From NCBI GenBank assembly GCA_017617635.1, contig JAFZVW010000059.1:1-60398 (forward strand): a stretch of 60,398 bases of DNA, in the 5' to 3' direction. The DNA comes from Bacteroidaceae bacterium. GTDB taxonomy: Bacteria; Bacteroidota; Bacteroidia; Bacteroidales; Bacteroidaceae. A model generated the notes under the pieces. It saw only the letters and a program-made list of their open reading frames with translations, was not told where the DNA came from and did not search any database. Positions 9,122 to 17,326 of the stretch are shown piece after piece (within the stretch, counting starts at the first letter, position 1; each line of letters opens with the position of its first letter). The translations under genes and the position numbers were made by a program.

Positions 9122-10248
9122 AGAATACGCGAAGCAAGTGCTTCTGAATGTCTTTGTACCGTGGTCTTTAGAATTTTGCAGTAGATTTGTGTGGTCTTAA
9201 TGTCGCTATGTCCTAACATACGGGAAATATCCTCAATAGGTACGTCATGTGCCAAGGCCAAAGTTGCAAAGCTATGACGAGCCAAGTGGAACGTCAGGCT
9301 CTTCTTGAATCCACATTGAACCTCTATAACATGCAAGTAGTCGTTTGCTTTCTGATTTGTAATTCGTGGAAGCTTGTAATCGTATTTCTTCAAAACGTCC
9401 ATAGCAGGTTTTAAGATGGGAGTGTAAAACTCTGTGCCTGTTTTCAGACGCTCGCTGTCGATGTAATACAAGCGGCCAATCTTATGAGTCATCTCCTTGA
9501 AATTGAAGCGTTGAACATCAGCGTATGCCATGCCTGTATAGGCAGCAAAAATGAAAAGGTCACGAACACGGTCTAACTTGTCAATCAACTTTACCTTGCG
9601 CATTTTCAATAATTCCTGTTCGGTAAGGGGAGTCCTGGGCTTGCTATGACCACGAGAAATCTTGCAGTATTCATAAGGATCATTATCGATAATCTCATTC
9701 AATTTAAGAATGCGAGTGTACTTCTTGATACGCTTATGGTAGTTCCAGATAGTGACTTCTGTACGCTCACCTGTATCATGAAGCCATCGGTCGAAAGCAC
9801 GGATGTTGGCAGGAGTGAGGTCAGCTAAGGTGCGTATCTTACCATAACACTCCAATGTCTCAATAACGAGTTTTTTGTGTCGGAGTGTGCCATCACGAAG
9901 CTTCTCACGACGGACTTCCTCACGCATAAATTCAATGAAGTTGCGCTGCAATGGCTTCTTGCTTTCCTTCTTTGCCTGTTCATCCTCTAAATAGGCATTG
10001 AAATTCTCAATGGTCATGTCCTCACCAAGAGTCTTCATGGCACGGACAATCTCATCATACTTCTCTACCTGAAGCTGAAGCTCTTTGCTGTTCTGATAAG
10101 AGAGCCATCCAGTTTTAGTTGTTTCACCTACTACGATGTACTTGCGGACATTCCTGTCGAGGTACACCCTGATTTCTACTTTACCACGTCCTGTTTTCTT
10201 TACAGCACCCAGTCTGTCAAAAATGACTGTTACATTCTTTTTGTACAT
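9118..10248 (-). CDS. int: Tyrosine recombinase, prophage integrase
   Basis: About 376 residues with the Bacteroidetes phage-integrase plan: an N-terminal arm-binding region (about 1-75), a SAM-like core-binding domain (about 95-190) and a C-terminal catalytic domain. Visible catalytic parts are HLARHSF (H-x-x-R), LGHSDIKTT and the Tyr of TTQIYCK. Where most family members have Arg in TGxR, this one reads YTGMAYADV; CTnDOT IntDOT also lacks that Arg. Start ATG 10248 gives MYKKNVTV, like related integrases; ATG 10269 is the alternative. It faces away from a tRNA-Thr gene whose 3' end is about 295 nt away and has an array of short repeats upstream. Confidence 0.92.
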   Translation of the reverse strand: MYKKNVTVIFDRLGAVKKTGRGKVEIRVYLDRNVRKYIVVGETTKTGWLSYQNSKELQLQVEKYDEIVRAMKTLGEDMTIENFNAYLEDEQAKKESKKPLQRNFIEFMREEVRREKLRDGTLRHKKLVIETLECYGKIRTLADLTPANIRAFDRWLHDTGERTEVTIWNYHKRIKKYTRILKLNEIIDNDPYEYCKISRGHSKPRTPLTEQELLKMRKVKLIDKLDRVRDLFIFAAYTGMAYADVQRFNFKEMTHKIGRLYYIDSERLKTGTEFYTPILKPAMDVLKKYDYKLPRITNQKANDYLHVIEVQCGFKKSLTFHLARHSFATLALAHDVPIEDISRMLGHSDIKTTQIYCKILKTTVQRHSEALASRIL

Positions 10249-10303
10249 TGTACTTTCATTTTTGAGCATCTCAAACTGCACATTTTCAGCAGGTTAAGTC
10301 TAA

Positions 10304-10372
10304 TTTGTGTACATTTTGTGTACATAAATTGTGTATATCGAGGATTTCTATACACATTTTTCTATACACAAA
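10304..10372. repeat. Five TTTGTGTACA-type sites before the integrase gene
   Basis: TTTGTGTACA occurs at 10304-10313 and 10315-10324, with a variant TTGTGTATA at 10329-10337. Inverted copies TATACACA and TATACACAAA lie at 10349-10356 and 10363-10372. The placement between integrase and tRNA fits arm-type integrase sites, excisionase sites or an operator. The role is inferred. Confidence 0.6.
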
Positions 10373-10490
10373 TGTCTTTTTCCGACCTTTCCTGTCCTCG
10401 TGTGTCGCTCTTGATGCGAGTTAAACTTTTGAAGGTATTAACTCTCACAAATGACTGAAAATGCGCAACTTACCGCTGTAAGTCAGACTC

Positions 10491-10527
10491 TTATAAAACA
10501 AAAGGAGAGCTCTTTTCAGAGTTCTCC
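10491..10527 (-). terminator. Terminator of the SRP RNA / tRNA-Thr transcript
   Basis: GGAGAGCTCT (10504-10513) pairs with AGAGTTCTCC (10518-10527) around a TTTC loop, with one G-U pair. On the minus strand it is followed by TTTTGTTTTAT, placing it 15 nt after the tRNA 3' end. Confidence 0.7.
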
Positions 10528-10542
10528 AAATGCCTTTTTCTG

Positions 10543-10616
10543 AGCCTCTTGTCGGATTCGAACCAACGACCCCGAGATTACAAATCACGTGCTCTGGCCA
10601 ACTGAGCTAAAGAGGC
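10543..10616 (-). tRNA. tRNA-Thr (anticodon TGT)
   Basis: On the minus strand the gene begins GCCTCTT and ends AAGAGGC plus T, giving a 7-bp acceptor stem. The D arm is GCTC/GAGC, the anticodon loop TTTGTAA reads TGT, and the T loop is TTCGAAT. The anticodon stem CGTGA/TCTCG has one mismatch. CCA is not encoded. The 3' end points at the prophage integrase, the usual arrangement when a tRNA 3' end is the attachment site. Confidence 0.93.
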
Positions 10617-10620
10617 GGGT

Positions 10621-10717
10621 GGGTAAGCGATCTATATCGCGCCGCTACAACCAAGTACCCTTGCTGCGGTCAAGCCCTGGGGGAATTCCGAGGGAGCATG
10701 CCGTACAGGACTTACCC
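10621..10717 (-). ncRNA. ffs: Signal recognition particle RNA, small bacterial type
   Basis: The minus strand begins GGGTAAG and ends CTTACCC, closing a hairpin of about 97 nt. It carries CCCCCAGG and AGCAAGGGTA, the paired strands of the conserved SRP domain IV that binds Ffh. The apex reads GC-TTGACC-GC, a six-base loop rather than the common GNRA-type tetraloop. It lies only 4 nt before tRNA-Thr and has a promoter upstream, so the two RNAs are probably made as one transcript and processed. Confidence 0.82.
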
Positions 10718-10736
10718 GTATTGCTTGTTTGCGTTT

Positions 10737-10769
10737 GCAAAAGTATGACATTTTGGCGAATGTTGCAAA
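10737..10769 (-). promoter_or_regulatory. Promoter of the SRP RNA / tRNA-Thr unit
   Basis: On the minus strand TTTG (10769-10766) is followed after 20 nt by TACTTTTG (10745-10738). This matches the Bacteroidetes primary sigma pattern TTTG-N19-21-TAnnTTTG and would start transcription about 10-20 nt before the RNA. Confidence 0.75.
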
Positions 10770-10851
10770 TATTAGTTGAGTTTTTTTGCTTTTTTATGTA
10801 AAAATTGCCTGAATACGGGATTGTACATAATTAATTTTAAGGAAGTTTTTG

Positions 10852-10859
10852 TATCTTTG
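10852..10859 (+). promoter_or_regulatory. Promoter -7 box before the glycosyltransferase operon
   Basis: TATCTTTG fits TAnnTTTG and lies 34 nt before the ATG at 10894. No clear TTTG is seen at the expected -33 position. Confidence 0.55.
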
Positions 10860-10893
10860 TCGCGCAAATAAAGTATTTATACAGTTCCTGACT

Positions 10894-11868
10894 ATGAATG
10901 ATTCTAAAGATATATCGGTTGTTATTCCGCTGTGGAACGAGGAAGAGAGCCTGCGTCCGTTGCTGGAGTGGATTCAGCGTGTAATGGATGAGAACAAGTT
11001 CAAGTACGAGGTTATTTTCGTGAACGACGGCTCGACGGATTCCTCGTGGCAGGTGATTGAGAAACTGCACGAGGAGTATCCTGAAACGGTACATGGCATA
11101 TGCTTCCGCCGCAATTATGGCAAGAGTCCTGCGTTGTATTGCGGTTTTGAGGCTGCGCAGGGCAATGTGGTCATCACCATGGATGCGGACCTGCAGGACA
11201 GTCCTGACGAGATTCCGGAACTGTACCGTATGATTGTTGAGGACGGATATGACCTGGTGAGCGGTTACAAGCAGAACCGCAAGCAGGGTGACCCGCTGAG
11301 CAAGACGATACCTACGAAACTGTTTAATGCTACTGCCCGCAGGGTAAGCGGCATCAAGAACCTGCATGACTTCAACTGCGGGCTGAAGGCTTACCGTCTG
11401 GAGGTGGTGAAGAATATCGAGGTGTATGGCGAGATGCATCGCTATATTCCTTATCTGGCCAAGAATGCGGGCTTCAGCAAGATTGGCGAGAAGCCTGTCC
11501 ATCACCAGGCACGGCAGTTCGGCAAGAGCAAGTTCATGGGATGGAACCGTTTCGTGAACGGCTACCTGGACCTGATAAGCCTGTGGTTCATTGACAGCTT
11601 TGGCTTGAAGCCGATGCATATCTTCGGTTTTATCGGTACACTGATGTTCATGGTAGGTTTCCTGGCTGTGATTGCAGTTGGCGGCAGAAAGCTCTGGTGC
11701 CTGAGTGCGGGTATCCCCTGCCCTCTTGTCACGGACATGCCTTATTTCTATATTGCGTTGACAATGATGATTCTGGGTACCCAGCTGTTTGTGGCAGGGT
11801 TCCTGGGAGAACTGGTCAGCCGTAACAGTCAGGAGCGGAACAAGTATCATATCCGCACAAAATGCTGA
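10894..11868 (+). CDS. Family 2 glycosyltransferase, polyprenyl-phosphate sugar type
   Basis: The 324-residue protein has an N-terminal GT-A domain with VVIPLWNEEES, VNDGSTDSSW and the metal-binding MDADLQDSPDEIP. Two C-terminal membrane helices lie at about residues 245-268 and 285-315. This is the plan of DPM1/GtrB-like enzymes, which move a sugar from a nucleotide donor to undecaprenyl or dolichyl phosphate on the cytoplasmic face. The sugar cannot be told from sequence. ATG 10894 was chosen over an upstream TTG because it begins directly before the conserved core and after the promoter box. The 3' end overlaps the following lipoprotein gene. Confidence 0.9.
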   Translation: MNDSKDISVVIPLWNEEESLRPLLEWIQRVMDENKFKYEVIFVNDGSTDSSWQVIEKLHEEYPETVHGICFRRNYGKSPALYCGFEAAQGNVVITMDADLQDSPDEIPELYRMIVEDGYDLVSGYKQNRKQGDPLSKTIPTKLFNATARRVSGIKNLHDFNCGLKAYRLEVVKNIEVYGEMHRYIPYLAKNAGFSKIGEKPVHHQARQFGKSKFMGWNRFVNGYLDLISLWFIDSFGLKPMHIFGFIGTLMFMVGFLAVIAVGGRKLWCLSAGIPCPLVTDMPYFYIALTMMILGTQLFVAGFLGELVSRNSQERNKYHIRTKC

Positions 11869-12344
11869 TGCGTCCAAGATTATTATCTCTGCTGGCCTTG
11901 CTTGCGGGCATCGTACTGCTTTGCGGCTGCGAATTGCTGGATTGTACCGGAACAAGTTCGGTGAAACTGCGTATACAGTTTTACGACAGTACGGGCAACA
12001 AGTGCTATCTGACGGACTCGCTGACAATTACTGCCGAAGGTACGGACAGCATCCTGCTGAACAGGAAGATGATGGCATCCGAAGTGGAAGTGCCCCTAAG
12101 CTACATGCGGGATGCCGATACATTCGTCCTGCGTCATTCGGGCGAGGATTATGTTGAAATCGACTATCTGACAGTCGAAAAGGACAATTACCAGTATTTT
12201 GAATCGCCTGACTGTCCGACGCGCATCATGCATACTATTAACGACGTGCATTGCAGCAGCGAGTGGATAGAAAGCGTGCAGATTGTGGAAAGGAAAGTGG
12301 GCTTCGAGGATGTCGTCCACTTGAATATCTATGTGAAGGAGTAG
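11862..12344 (+). CDS. DUF6452-like lipoprotein
   Basis: The 160-residue product begins with a lipoprotein signal peptide whose lipobox reads LLCGC at about residues 19-23. The rest is a soluble beta-rich domain with the phrases YFESPDCPTRIMHTIND and KLRIQFYDSTGNK, which I associate with the Bacteroidetes-only DUF6452 family; function is not known. The start overlaps the glycosyltransferase stop by 7 nt, and ATG 11868 is an equally good start. It is followed by a DUF6048-like gene, a pairing I recall from other Bacteroidales. Expected to sit in the envelope. Confidence 0.75.
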   Translation: MLMRPRLLSLLALLAGIVLLCGCELLDCTGTSSVKLRIQFYDSTGNKCYLTDSLTITAEGTDSILLNRKMMASEVEVPLSYMRDADTFVLRHSGEDYVEIDYLTVEKDNYQYFESPDCPTRIMHTINDVHCSSEWIESVQIVERKVGFEDVVHLNIYVKE

Positions 12345-13123
12345 TGAGAAGGGGATTATTGATTATAGCCATGCTTGTTACTGTGGCCGGATGGGCGCAG
12401 AAGCCGCAGGATGCCGATTCGACAGCCGTGGCCGACACGGTGTTCTATACTGTGGATTCGCTTGGCATAAAGCGTGACATCCACGGCAAGATTATCCCTA
12501 CGAAGTGGGTGGAGCCTGCCAAGGAAAAGAATTACTTCCTGTCGGGTTTTGCCTTTGGCGGCGACGTCGTAGGCCTGGTGATGAAGGCCGCCGGCTCGAC
12601 CTGGTCACAGTTCGAGATAATGGGGCGCATAAGCCTGAAGGAGAAAGTTTTCCCGATATTCGAATTCGGTGTGGGCACAAGTACCCGTAACGGCTATACG
12701 ACGAATAACAGTTTTCATACCTCGGCACCTTATTTCCGCGGCGGATTTGACATAAACTGCAACAAGAAGCGTCGTAGCAACCGTTTCATGGTAGGTTTCC
12801 GAGTGGGATATTCGAGCTTCTCCTACGATTACTCGAACCCTGACCAGGAGGATCCTGTATGGAAGGTTCCGGATCCTCTGGACATGAAGGACCTGTCCGG
12901 CTCTGCCGTATGGGGTGAGGCTGTACTGGGATTTGAGGCGAAAGTATGGAGCTTTGTCCGCATCGGATGGAACGGCAGGTACAAGTTCCTGTTTTCCAAG
13001 AGTCATTATGAATACGGACAACCCTGGTATATCCCCGGTTATGGCATTACCGGCAACAACTGCTGGGGAGGTACGGCAAACATTATATTCGAGTTTGGCC
13101 GCAGTATGAAGAAAGGACGTTAG
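12344..13123 (+). CDS. DUF6048-like outer-membrane beta-barrel-like protein
   Basis: Translation from GTG 12344, which shares its G with the preceding TAG stop, gives 259 residues beginning with a signal peptide ending near GWAQ. The mature part is rich in Gly, Phe, Tyr and alternating hydrophobic residues, with phrases such as EFGVGTSTRNGYTTN and FMVGFRVGYSSFSYDY, typical of a small outer-membrane barrel. The C-terminus ends in an aromatic-rich strand. It resembles DUF6048 of Bacteroidetes, of unknown function. The start overlap and position between a lipoprotein and ApbE suggest one operon and an envelope role. Confidence 0.72.
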   Translation: MRRGLLIIAMLVTVAGWAQKPQDADSTAVADTVFYTVDSLGIKRDIHGKIIPTKWVEPAKEKNYFLSGFAFGGDVVGLVMKAAGSTWSQFEIMGRISLKEKVFPIFEFGVGTSTRNGYTTNNSFHTSAPYFRGGFDINCNKKRRSNRFMVGFRVGYSSFSYDYSNPDQEDPVWKVPDPLDMKDLSGSAVWGEAVLGFEAKVWSFVRIGWNGRYKFLFSKSHYEYGQPWYIPGYGITGNNCWGGTANIIFEFGRSMKKGR

Positions 13124-13126
13124 ACG

Positions 13127-14167
13127 ATGGATAAGAAGAAGATAAAGATTCTGCTGCAGACGTTATTCCTGCTATTCTTGATTGCGGGAACATACTATGC
13201 TGCCATAACGCGTGACGACACCGTGGACAAGGGCAACGGCACAGAGGAGGGCTGCGGCAGGTTCCGCAAGACGGAGGATGTCGTTTTCGGGACGGTTATG
13301 CATACTACGTACCAGTCGAAGCGTGACTTGCACAAGGAGATAATGGATGCCGTATACGGGGTTGACGCCTCGCTGTCGATGTTCAACCCCAAGAGTACGC
13401 TTGCAAGGATCAACAGCGGCAAGGACATGCATACCGACAGCCTGCTGACAAGGGTATTCACACTGGCGCAGCAGATTTCGGGCGCTACGGACGGTGCCTT
13501 CGACATTACGGTGGCTCCGCTCGTGAATGCGTGGGGCTTCGGTTTCAAAAGCGGCTCCCTGCCCGACGAGGCACAGGTTGACAGCCTCAGGGAACTGGTG
13601 AACTGGAAGCGCATAAGCCTGAAAGACGGCGTATTCGTCAAGGAGGACGAGCGCATGGTAATGGACATGAGTGCTATTGCCAAGGGCTTCGGGTCGGATA
13701 TGGTTGCAGAGGTCCTGAAAAAGCATGGGGTCAAGAACTTCATGGTGGAGATAGGCGGCGAGATTGTAACTGCCGGCAACAATCCTAACGGCAAGGCGTG
13801 GGTAATCGGAATCAACCGCCCCGTGGAGGACAGCACGAGTCAGAACAACGAGATACAGAAGACAATGGAAGTGCACGAGTCTGCAATGGCCACGAGCGGA
13901 AATTACCGGAACTTCTACATAACCAAGGACGGACGCAAGGTGGCGCACACCATTGATCCCAAGACGGGCTATCCCGTACAGCACAGCATCCTGTCCAGCA
14001 CGGTTCTGGCACCGTCGTGCGCAATGGCTGACGGATATGCAACCGGTTTCATGGTGATGGGACTGGAGAAGGCACAGAAGGTGCTGAAGGCTCATCCTGA
14101 GCTGAAAGCATACTTCATATATGCCGACGAGAAGGGCAACTACAGGACATGGACGAATATAGAATAA
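13127..14167 (+). CDS. apbE: FAD:protein FMN transferase (ApbE)
   Basis: The 346-residue protein has an N-terminal membrane anchor (about 7-27) without a lipobox Cys. It then shows ApbE motifs: MSAIAKGFGSDMV, EIGGEIVTAG and HTIDPKTGYPV. ApbE attaches FMN to a Thr or Ser of proteins such as NqrB, NqrC and RnfG on the outer face of the inner membrane, serving Na+-pumping respiration in anaerobes. It begins 3 nt after the preceding gene. None of its known targets is in the window. Confidence 0.94.
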   Translation: MDKKKIKILLQTLFLLFLIAGTYYAAITRDDTVDKGNGTEEGCGRFRKTEDVVFGTVMHTTYQSKRDLHKEIMDAVYGVDASLSMFNPKSTLARINSGKDMHTDSLLTRVFTLAQQISGATDGAFDITVAPLVNAWGFGFKSGSLPDEAQVDSLRELVNWKRISLKDGVFVKEDERMVMDMSAIAKGFGSDMVAEVLKKHGVKNFMVEIGGEIVTAGNNPNGKAWVIGINRPVEDSTSQNNEIQKTMEVHESAMATSGNYRNFYITKDGRKVAHTIDPKTGYPVQHSILSSTVLAPSCAMADGYATGFMVMGLEKAQKVLKAHPELKAYFIYADEKGNYRTWTNIE

Positions 14168-14194
14168 GCTAACCGACCTGTAAACACTTAAGAC

Positions 14195-14833
14195 ATGTAT
14201 TACTCCTCGCTTTCTTCCCTACCCCTTTTGCAGGGTATCGGCGCCGACGTACTGCTTGACTGGCAGGAGAGACATGTGATACGAATCGTGTCGGTAGACA
14301 GGGACGAGGGCGTGTTAATCGGCCAGGGGGAATTCTGCAGGACGCTGTCAATGCTGATGGAGGGCGAAATGGAGTGCTGCCTGAAAACGGATGACTGGGA
14401 ACTGTGTGAGACAATACATGCAGGACAGGTGATTGAGGAGGAGGCAGTGTGGAGCCTGAGCCAGCGATATGCCCGCAGTTACAAGGCCAAGACGGATGCC
14501 AGGATACTGGTAGTAAGCCGCGAGCATGTGATGAGGACACTGATGCATAACGAGATCTTCCGCATCAACCTGCTGGGACGCATGGCGGCACGCCTGGAGA
14601 AGCATAACAAGGCTGCGCTGGATTGCAAAACGTCCACGGTCGAGGAGCACATAACGGGATTTGTCCGCAGCATACAGTTGAATGCGGGCGGCGAAAAGGC
14701 ATTGCACATAAAACTGGACACACTGGCTGAGATAGTCAGGGAAACAAGACTGAATGTATCACGCACCCTGCACAGGATGCAGGATGAGGGAAAGATAAAG
14801 ATGATGAGGGAAAGGATACTGTTCCTGAACTGA
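14195..14833 (+). CDS. Crp/Fnr-family transcription regulator
   Basis: The 212 residues hold an N-terminal cyclic-nucleotide-binding-like beta-roll (about 8-115), a long dimer helix, and a C-terminal winged helix-turn-helix (about 165-210) containing LDTLAEIVRETRLNVSRTLH. I see no N-terminal Cys cluster for an FNR Fe-S centre, so the signal is unknown. It lies 27 nt after apbE and 17 nt before the M3 peptidase gene on the same strand, so it may belong to either or both. Target genes cannot be named. Confidence 0.88.
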   Translation: MYYSSLSSLPLLQGIGADVLLDWQERHVIRIVSVDRDEGVLIGQGEFCRTLSMLMEGEMECCLKTDDWELCETIHAGQVIEEEAVWSLSQRYARSYKAKTDARILVVSREHVMRTLMHNEIFRINLLGRMAARLEKHNKAALDCKTSTVEEHITGFVRSIQLNAGGEKALHIKLDTLAEIVRETRLNVSRTLHRMQDEGKIKMMRERILFLN

Positions 14834-14850
14834 TAAACTGAAAAAGGCAG

Positions 14851-16893
14851 ATGACAAACAATCCATTCTACGACAAGACATACGGAACGCCTCACGAGGT
14901 TCCGCCTTTTGACAAGATAAGATTCGAACACTACGAAGAGGCGATGATGGAAGGCATGCGCCGTGAGCGCGAGGCCATTGATGCTTTGGTGAACAATCCC
15001 GAGGAGCCTACGTTCGGGAACACCATATTGCCAAAGACGGGAGAAATGCTGGAAAACGTAACCAGCGTATTCTTCAACCTGCTGAGTGCCTGCAACAGTC
15101 CCGAAATGGAGGAACTTTCGCAGAAGATGTCTCCGCTGCTGAGCGAACACAGCAACGCAATAACTATGAACGAGGCTTTGTTCCAGCGTATAAAGCGTGT
15201 GTGGGAGAAGCGGGATATGCTGGACAGCGAGGAGCGTCTGCTTATGGAGAAGATATACGACGGCTTCCTGCGTTCGGGTGCCGACTTGCCTAAGGACAAG
15301 AAGGAGCGTCTGGCTGAAATACGTACCGAACTGTCGATGCTGACATTGCAATTCTCGCAGAACGAACTGCACGACATAAATGCATTCACTATGCATCTGA
15401 CGGACGAGGCTGACCTGAAGGGATTGCCCGAGAGTGCAGTTGCTGCCGCCCGCCAGGAGGCCGAAACGCGTAATCTGGAGGGCTGGGTGGTAACTCTGCA
15501 GGCTCCGAGCTATGGACCGTTCATGCAGTACAGCGAGCGTCGCGACCTGCGCGAGAAGCTTTACAATGCGATGAACACGATATGCACCCATGACAACGGA
15601 AACAACAACATGTCCATTGTGAGGCGCATAGTGAACCTGCGTCTGGAACTGGCAGAAATCATGGGGCACAGGACCTATGCCGATTTCGTCCTGGAGCGTC
15701 GCATGGCTGGTGATACGGCACATGTCATGGAACTGATGGACAGGCTGCTGGAGGCATACATGCCTGTAGCCAGGGAGGAGGTTGCAGACGTTGAAAAGCT
15801 GGCACGGGAAATCGAGGGCGGAGACTTCAAGCTGGAGCCGTGGGACTTCAGCCATTACGGTTACCTGCTGAAGATGCGCCGTTTCAACATTGACAGCGAG
15901 ATGCTGCGCCCGTATCTGCCTCTGGAGCGCGTGAAGGAGGGTGTCTTCGGGCTTGCGCAGCGCCTATACGGCATTTCATTCCAGAAGGCTGACGACATTC
16001 CCGTATACCATCCTGATGTTGATGCATATCGTATCGTGGACGCTGACGGGCGTTTCCTGGCTGTTCTTCTGGCTGACTTCCATCCCCGTGAAAACAAGCA
16101 GTCGGGTGCATGGATGACTACATATCGTGAGCAGTGGATTGAGGAGAACGGCGAGAATATACGTCCGATTGTAAGCATTGTGATGAATCTGACGAAACCG
16201 ACCAAGGAACGCCCATCGCTGCTGACATTGGGAGAGGTGGAGACTTTCCTGCACGAATTCGGTCATGCGCTGCATGCGACGTTCTCGGATGTAAGGTTCG
16301 AGGCTCTCTCGTGTACGAATGTATACTGGGATTTCGTCGAGCTTCCGAGCCAGTTCATGGAGAACTATGCAATAGAACCGGAGTTCCTTCAGACTTTCGC
16401 CCGTCATTATGAGACCGGCGAACCGATGCCTGTGGAACTGATTGAGCGCATACGCGAGGCACGCAATTTCCAGTGCGGATACGCATGCTGCCGACAGGTG
16501 AGCTTCTGCCTGCTGGACATGGCGTACTACACACGTCAGGAAGCTTTGCCCGAAGATACGGATATCCGTGAATACGAACAAGATGCATGGAAGCGTGCAA
16601 TGGTGCTGCCATCGCTGAAAGACAGCTGCATGAGCGTACGCTTCGGCCACATCATGAGCGGAGGGTATGCGGCAGGATATTACAGCTATAAATGGGCCGA
16701 GGTGCTGGATGCTGATGCATTCGGTGTATTCCAGAAGGAGGGAATCTTCAACCGTGATACAGCGAACCGCTTCCGCCGCGAGATCCTGTCACGCGGACGC
16801 AGCGAGCATCCTATGGTACTGTACAGGAACTTCAAGGGGAGCGAGCCCACAATTGATGCATTGCTTGAACGCAACGGTATAAAGCATAAATGA
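14851..16893 (+). CDS. M3 family peptidase (peptidyl-dipeptidase Dcp / oligopeptidase A type)
   Basis: The 680-residue zinc peptidase carries HEFGHALHATFSD near residue 470, the HExxH-like motif where His and Glu bind zinc and catalyse cleavage. The downstream Glu ligand is expected in the following SCTNVYWDFVELPSQFMEN segment. It has no signal peptide, so it acts in the cytoplasm on short peptides. Length fits Dcp/OpdA (about 680). It is one base before the dCMP deaminase gene, so the genes are cotranscribed. Confidence 0.94.
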   Translation: MTNNPFYDKTYGTPHEVPPFDKIRFEHYEEAMMEGMRREREAIDALVNNPEEPTFGNTILPKTGEMLENVTSVFFNLLSACNSPEMEELSQKMSPLLSEHSNAITMNEALFQRIKRVWEKRDMLDSEERLLMEKIYDGFLRSGADLPKDKKERLAEIRTELSMLTLQFSQNELHDINAFTMHLTDEADLKGLPESAVAAARQEAETRNLEGWVVTLQAPSYGPFMQYSERRDLREKLYNAMNTICTHDNGNNNMSIVRRIVNLRLELAEIMGHRTYADFVLERRMAGDTAHVMELMDRLLEAYMPVAREEVADVEKLAREIEGGDFKLEPWDFSHYGYLLKMRRFNIDSEMLRPYLPLERVKEGVFGLAQRLYGISFQKADDIPVYHPDVDAYRIVDADGRFLAVLLADFHPRENKQSGAWMTTYREQWIEENGENIRPIVSIVMNLTKPTKERPSLLTLGEVETFLHEFGHALHATFSDVRFEALSCTNVYWDFVELPSQFMENYAIEPEFLQTFARHYETGEPMPVELIERIREARNFQCGYACCRQVSFCLLDMAYYTRQEALPEDTDIREYEQDAWKRAMVLPSLKDSCMSVRFGHIMSGGYAAGYYSYKWAEVLDADAFGVFQKEGIFNRDTANRFRREILSRGRSEHPMVLYRNFKGSEPTIDALLERNGIKHK

Positions 16894-16894
16894 T

Positions 16895-17326
16895 ATGAAA
16901 GACAACAGTATACTGGACCGCAGATACCTGCGTATGGCGCGAATATGGAGCGAGAACAGCTATTGTGCGCGCCGGCAGGTGGGTGCACTGATAGTAAAGG
17001 ACAAGATGATAATATCGGACGGCTACAACGGCACGCCAAGCGGTTTCCCGAACATCTGCGAGGAGGACAACGTGACGTTCCCGTATGTCCTGCATGCCGA
17101 GGCAAATGCGATAACCAAGATTGCCCGCAGCGGCAACAACTCGGACGGTGCTACGCTGTACGTTACCGATTCTCCATGCATCGAGTGCAGCAAACTGATA
17201 ATACAGTCGGGAATAAAGCGTGTCGTGTATGCCAGGGAATATCGTCTGAGCGACGGCATAGACCTGCTGCGCCGCGCCGGCATTATGGTTGAATTCCTTC
17301 CATTTGAAGAAAATGAAAAAGCATAG
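16895..17326 (+). CDS. dCMP deaminase family protein
   Basis: The 143-residue enzyme has the cytidine/deoxycytidylate deaminase zinc site: HAEANAI (His ligand and catalytic Glu) and SPCIECSKL (two Cys ligands). Like T4 dCMP deaminase and ComEB it probably converts dCMP to dUMP, feeding dTMP synthesis. The phrase GYNGTPSGFPN is typical of the dCMP branch rather than tRNA or cytidine deaminases. Its last 14 nt overlap the start of the S41 protease gene. Confidence 0.9.
   Translation: MKDNSILDRRYLRMARIWSENSYCARRQVGALIVKDKMIISDGYNGTPSGFPNICEEDNVTFPYVLHAEANAITKIARSGNNSDGATLYVTDSPCIECSKLIIQSGIKRVVYAREYRLSDGIDLLRRAGIMVEFLPFEENEKA

Noticed and set aside
10837-12027. 396-codon minus-strand open frame
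   Set aside because: Antisense to the glycosyltransferase gene with its DxD and membrane motifs; low similarity to real proteins expected.
14479-15855. 458-codon minus-strand open frame
   Set aside because: Antisense to the Crp-like and M3 peptidase genes, which carry clear motifs.
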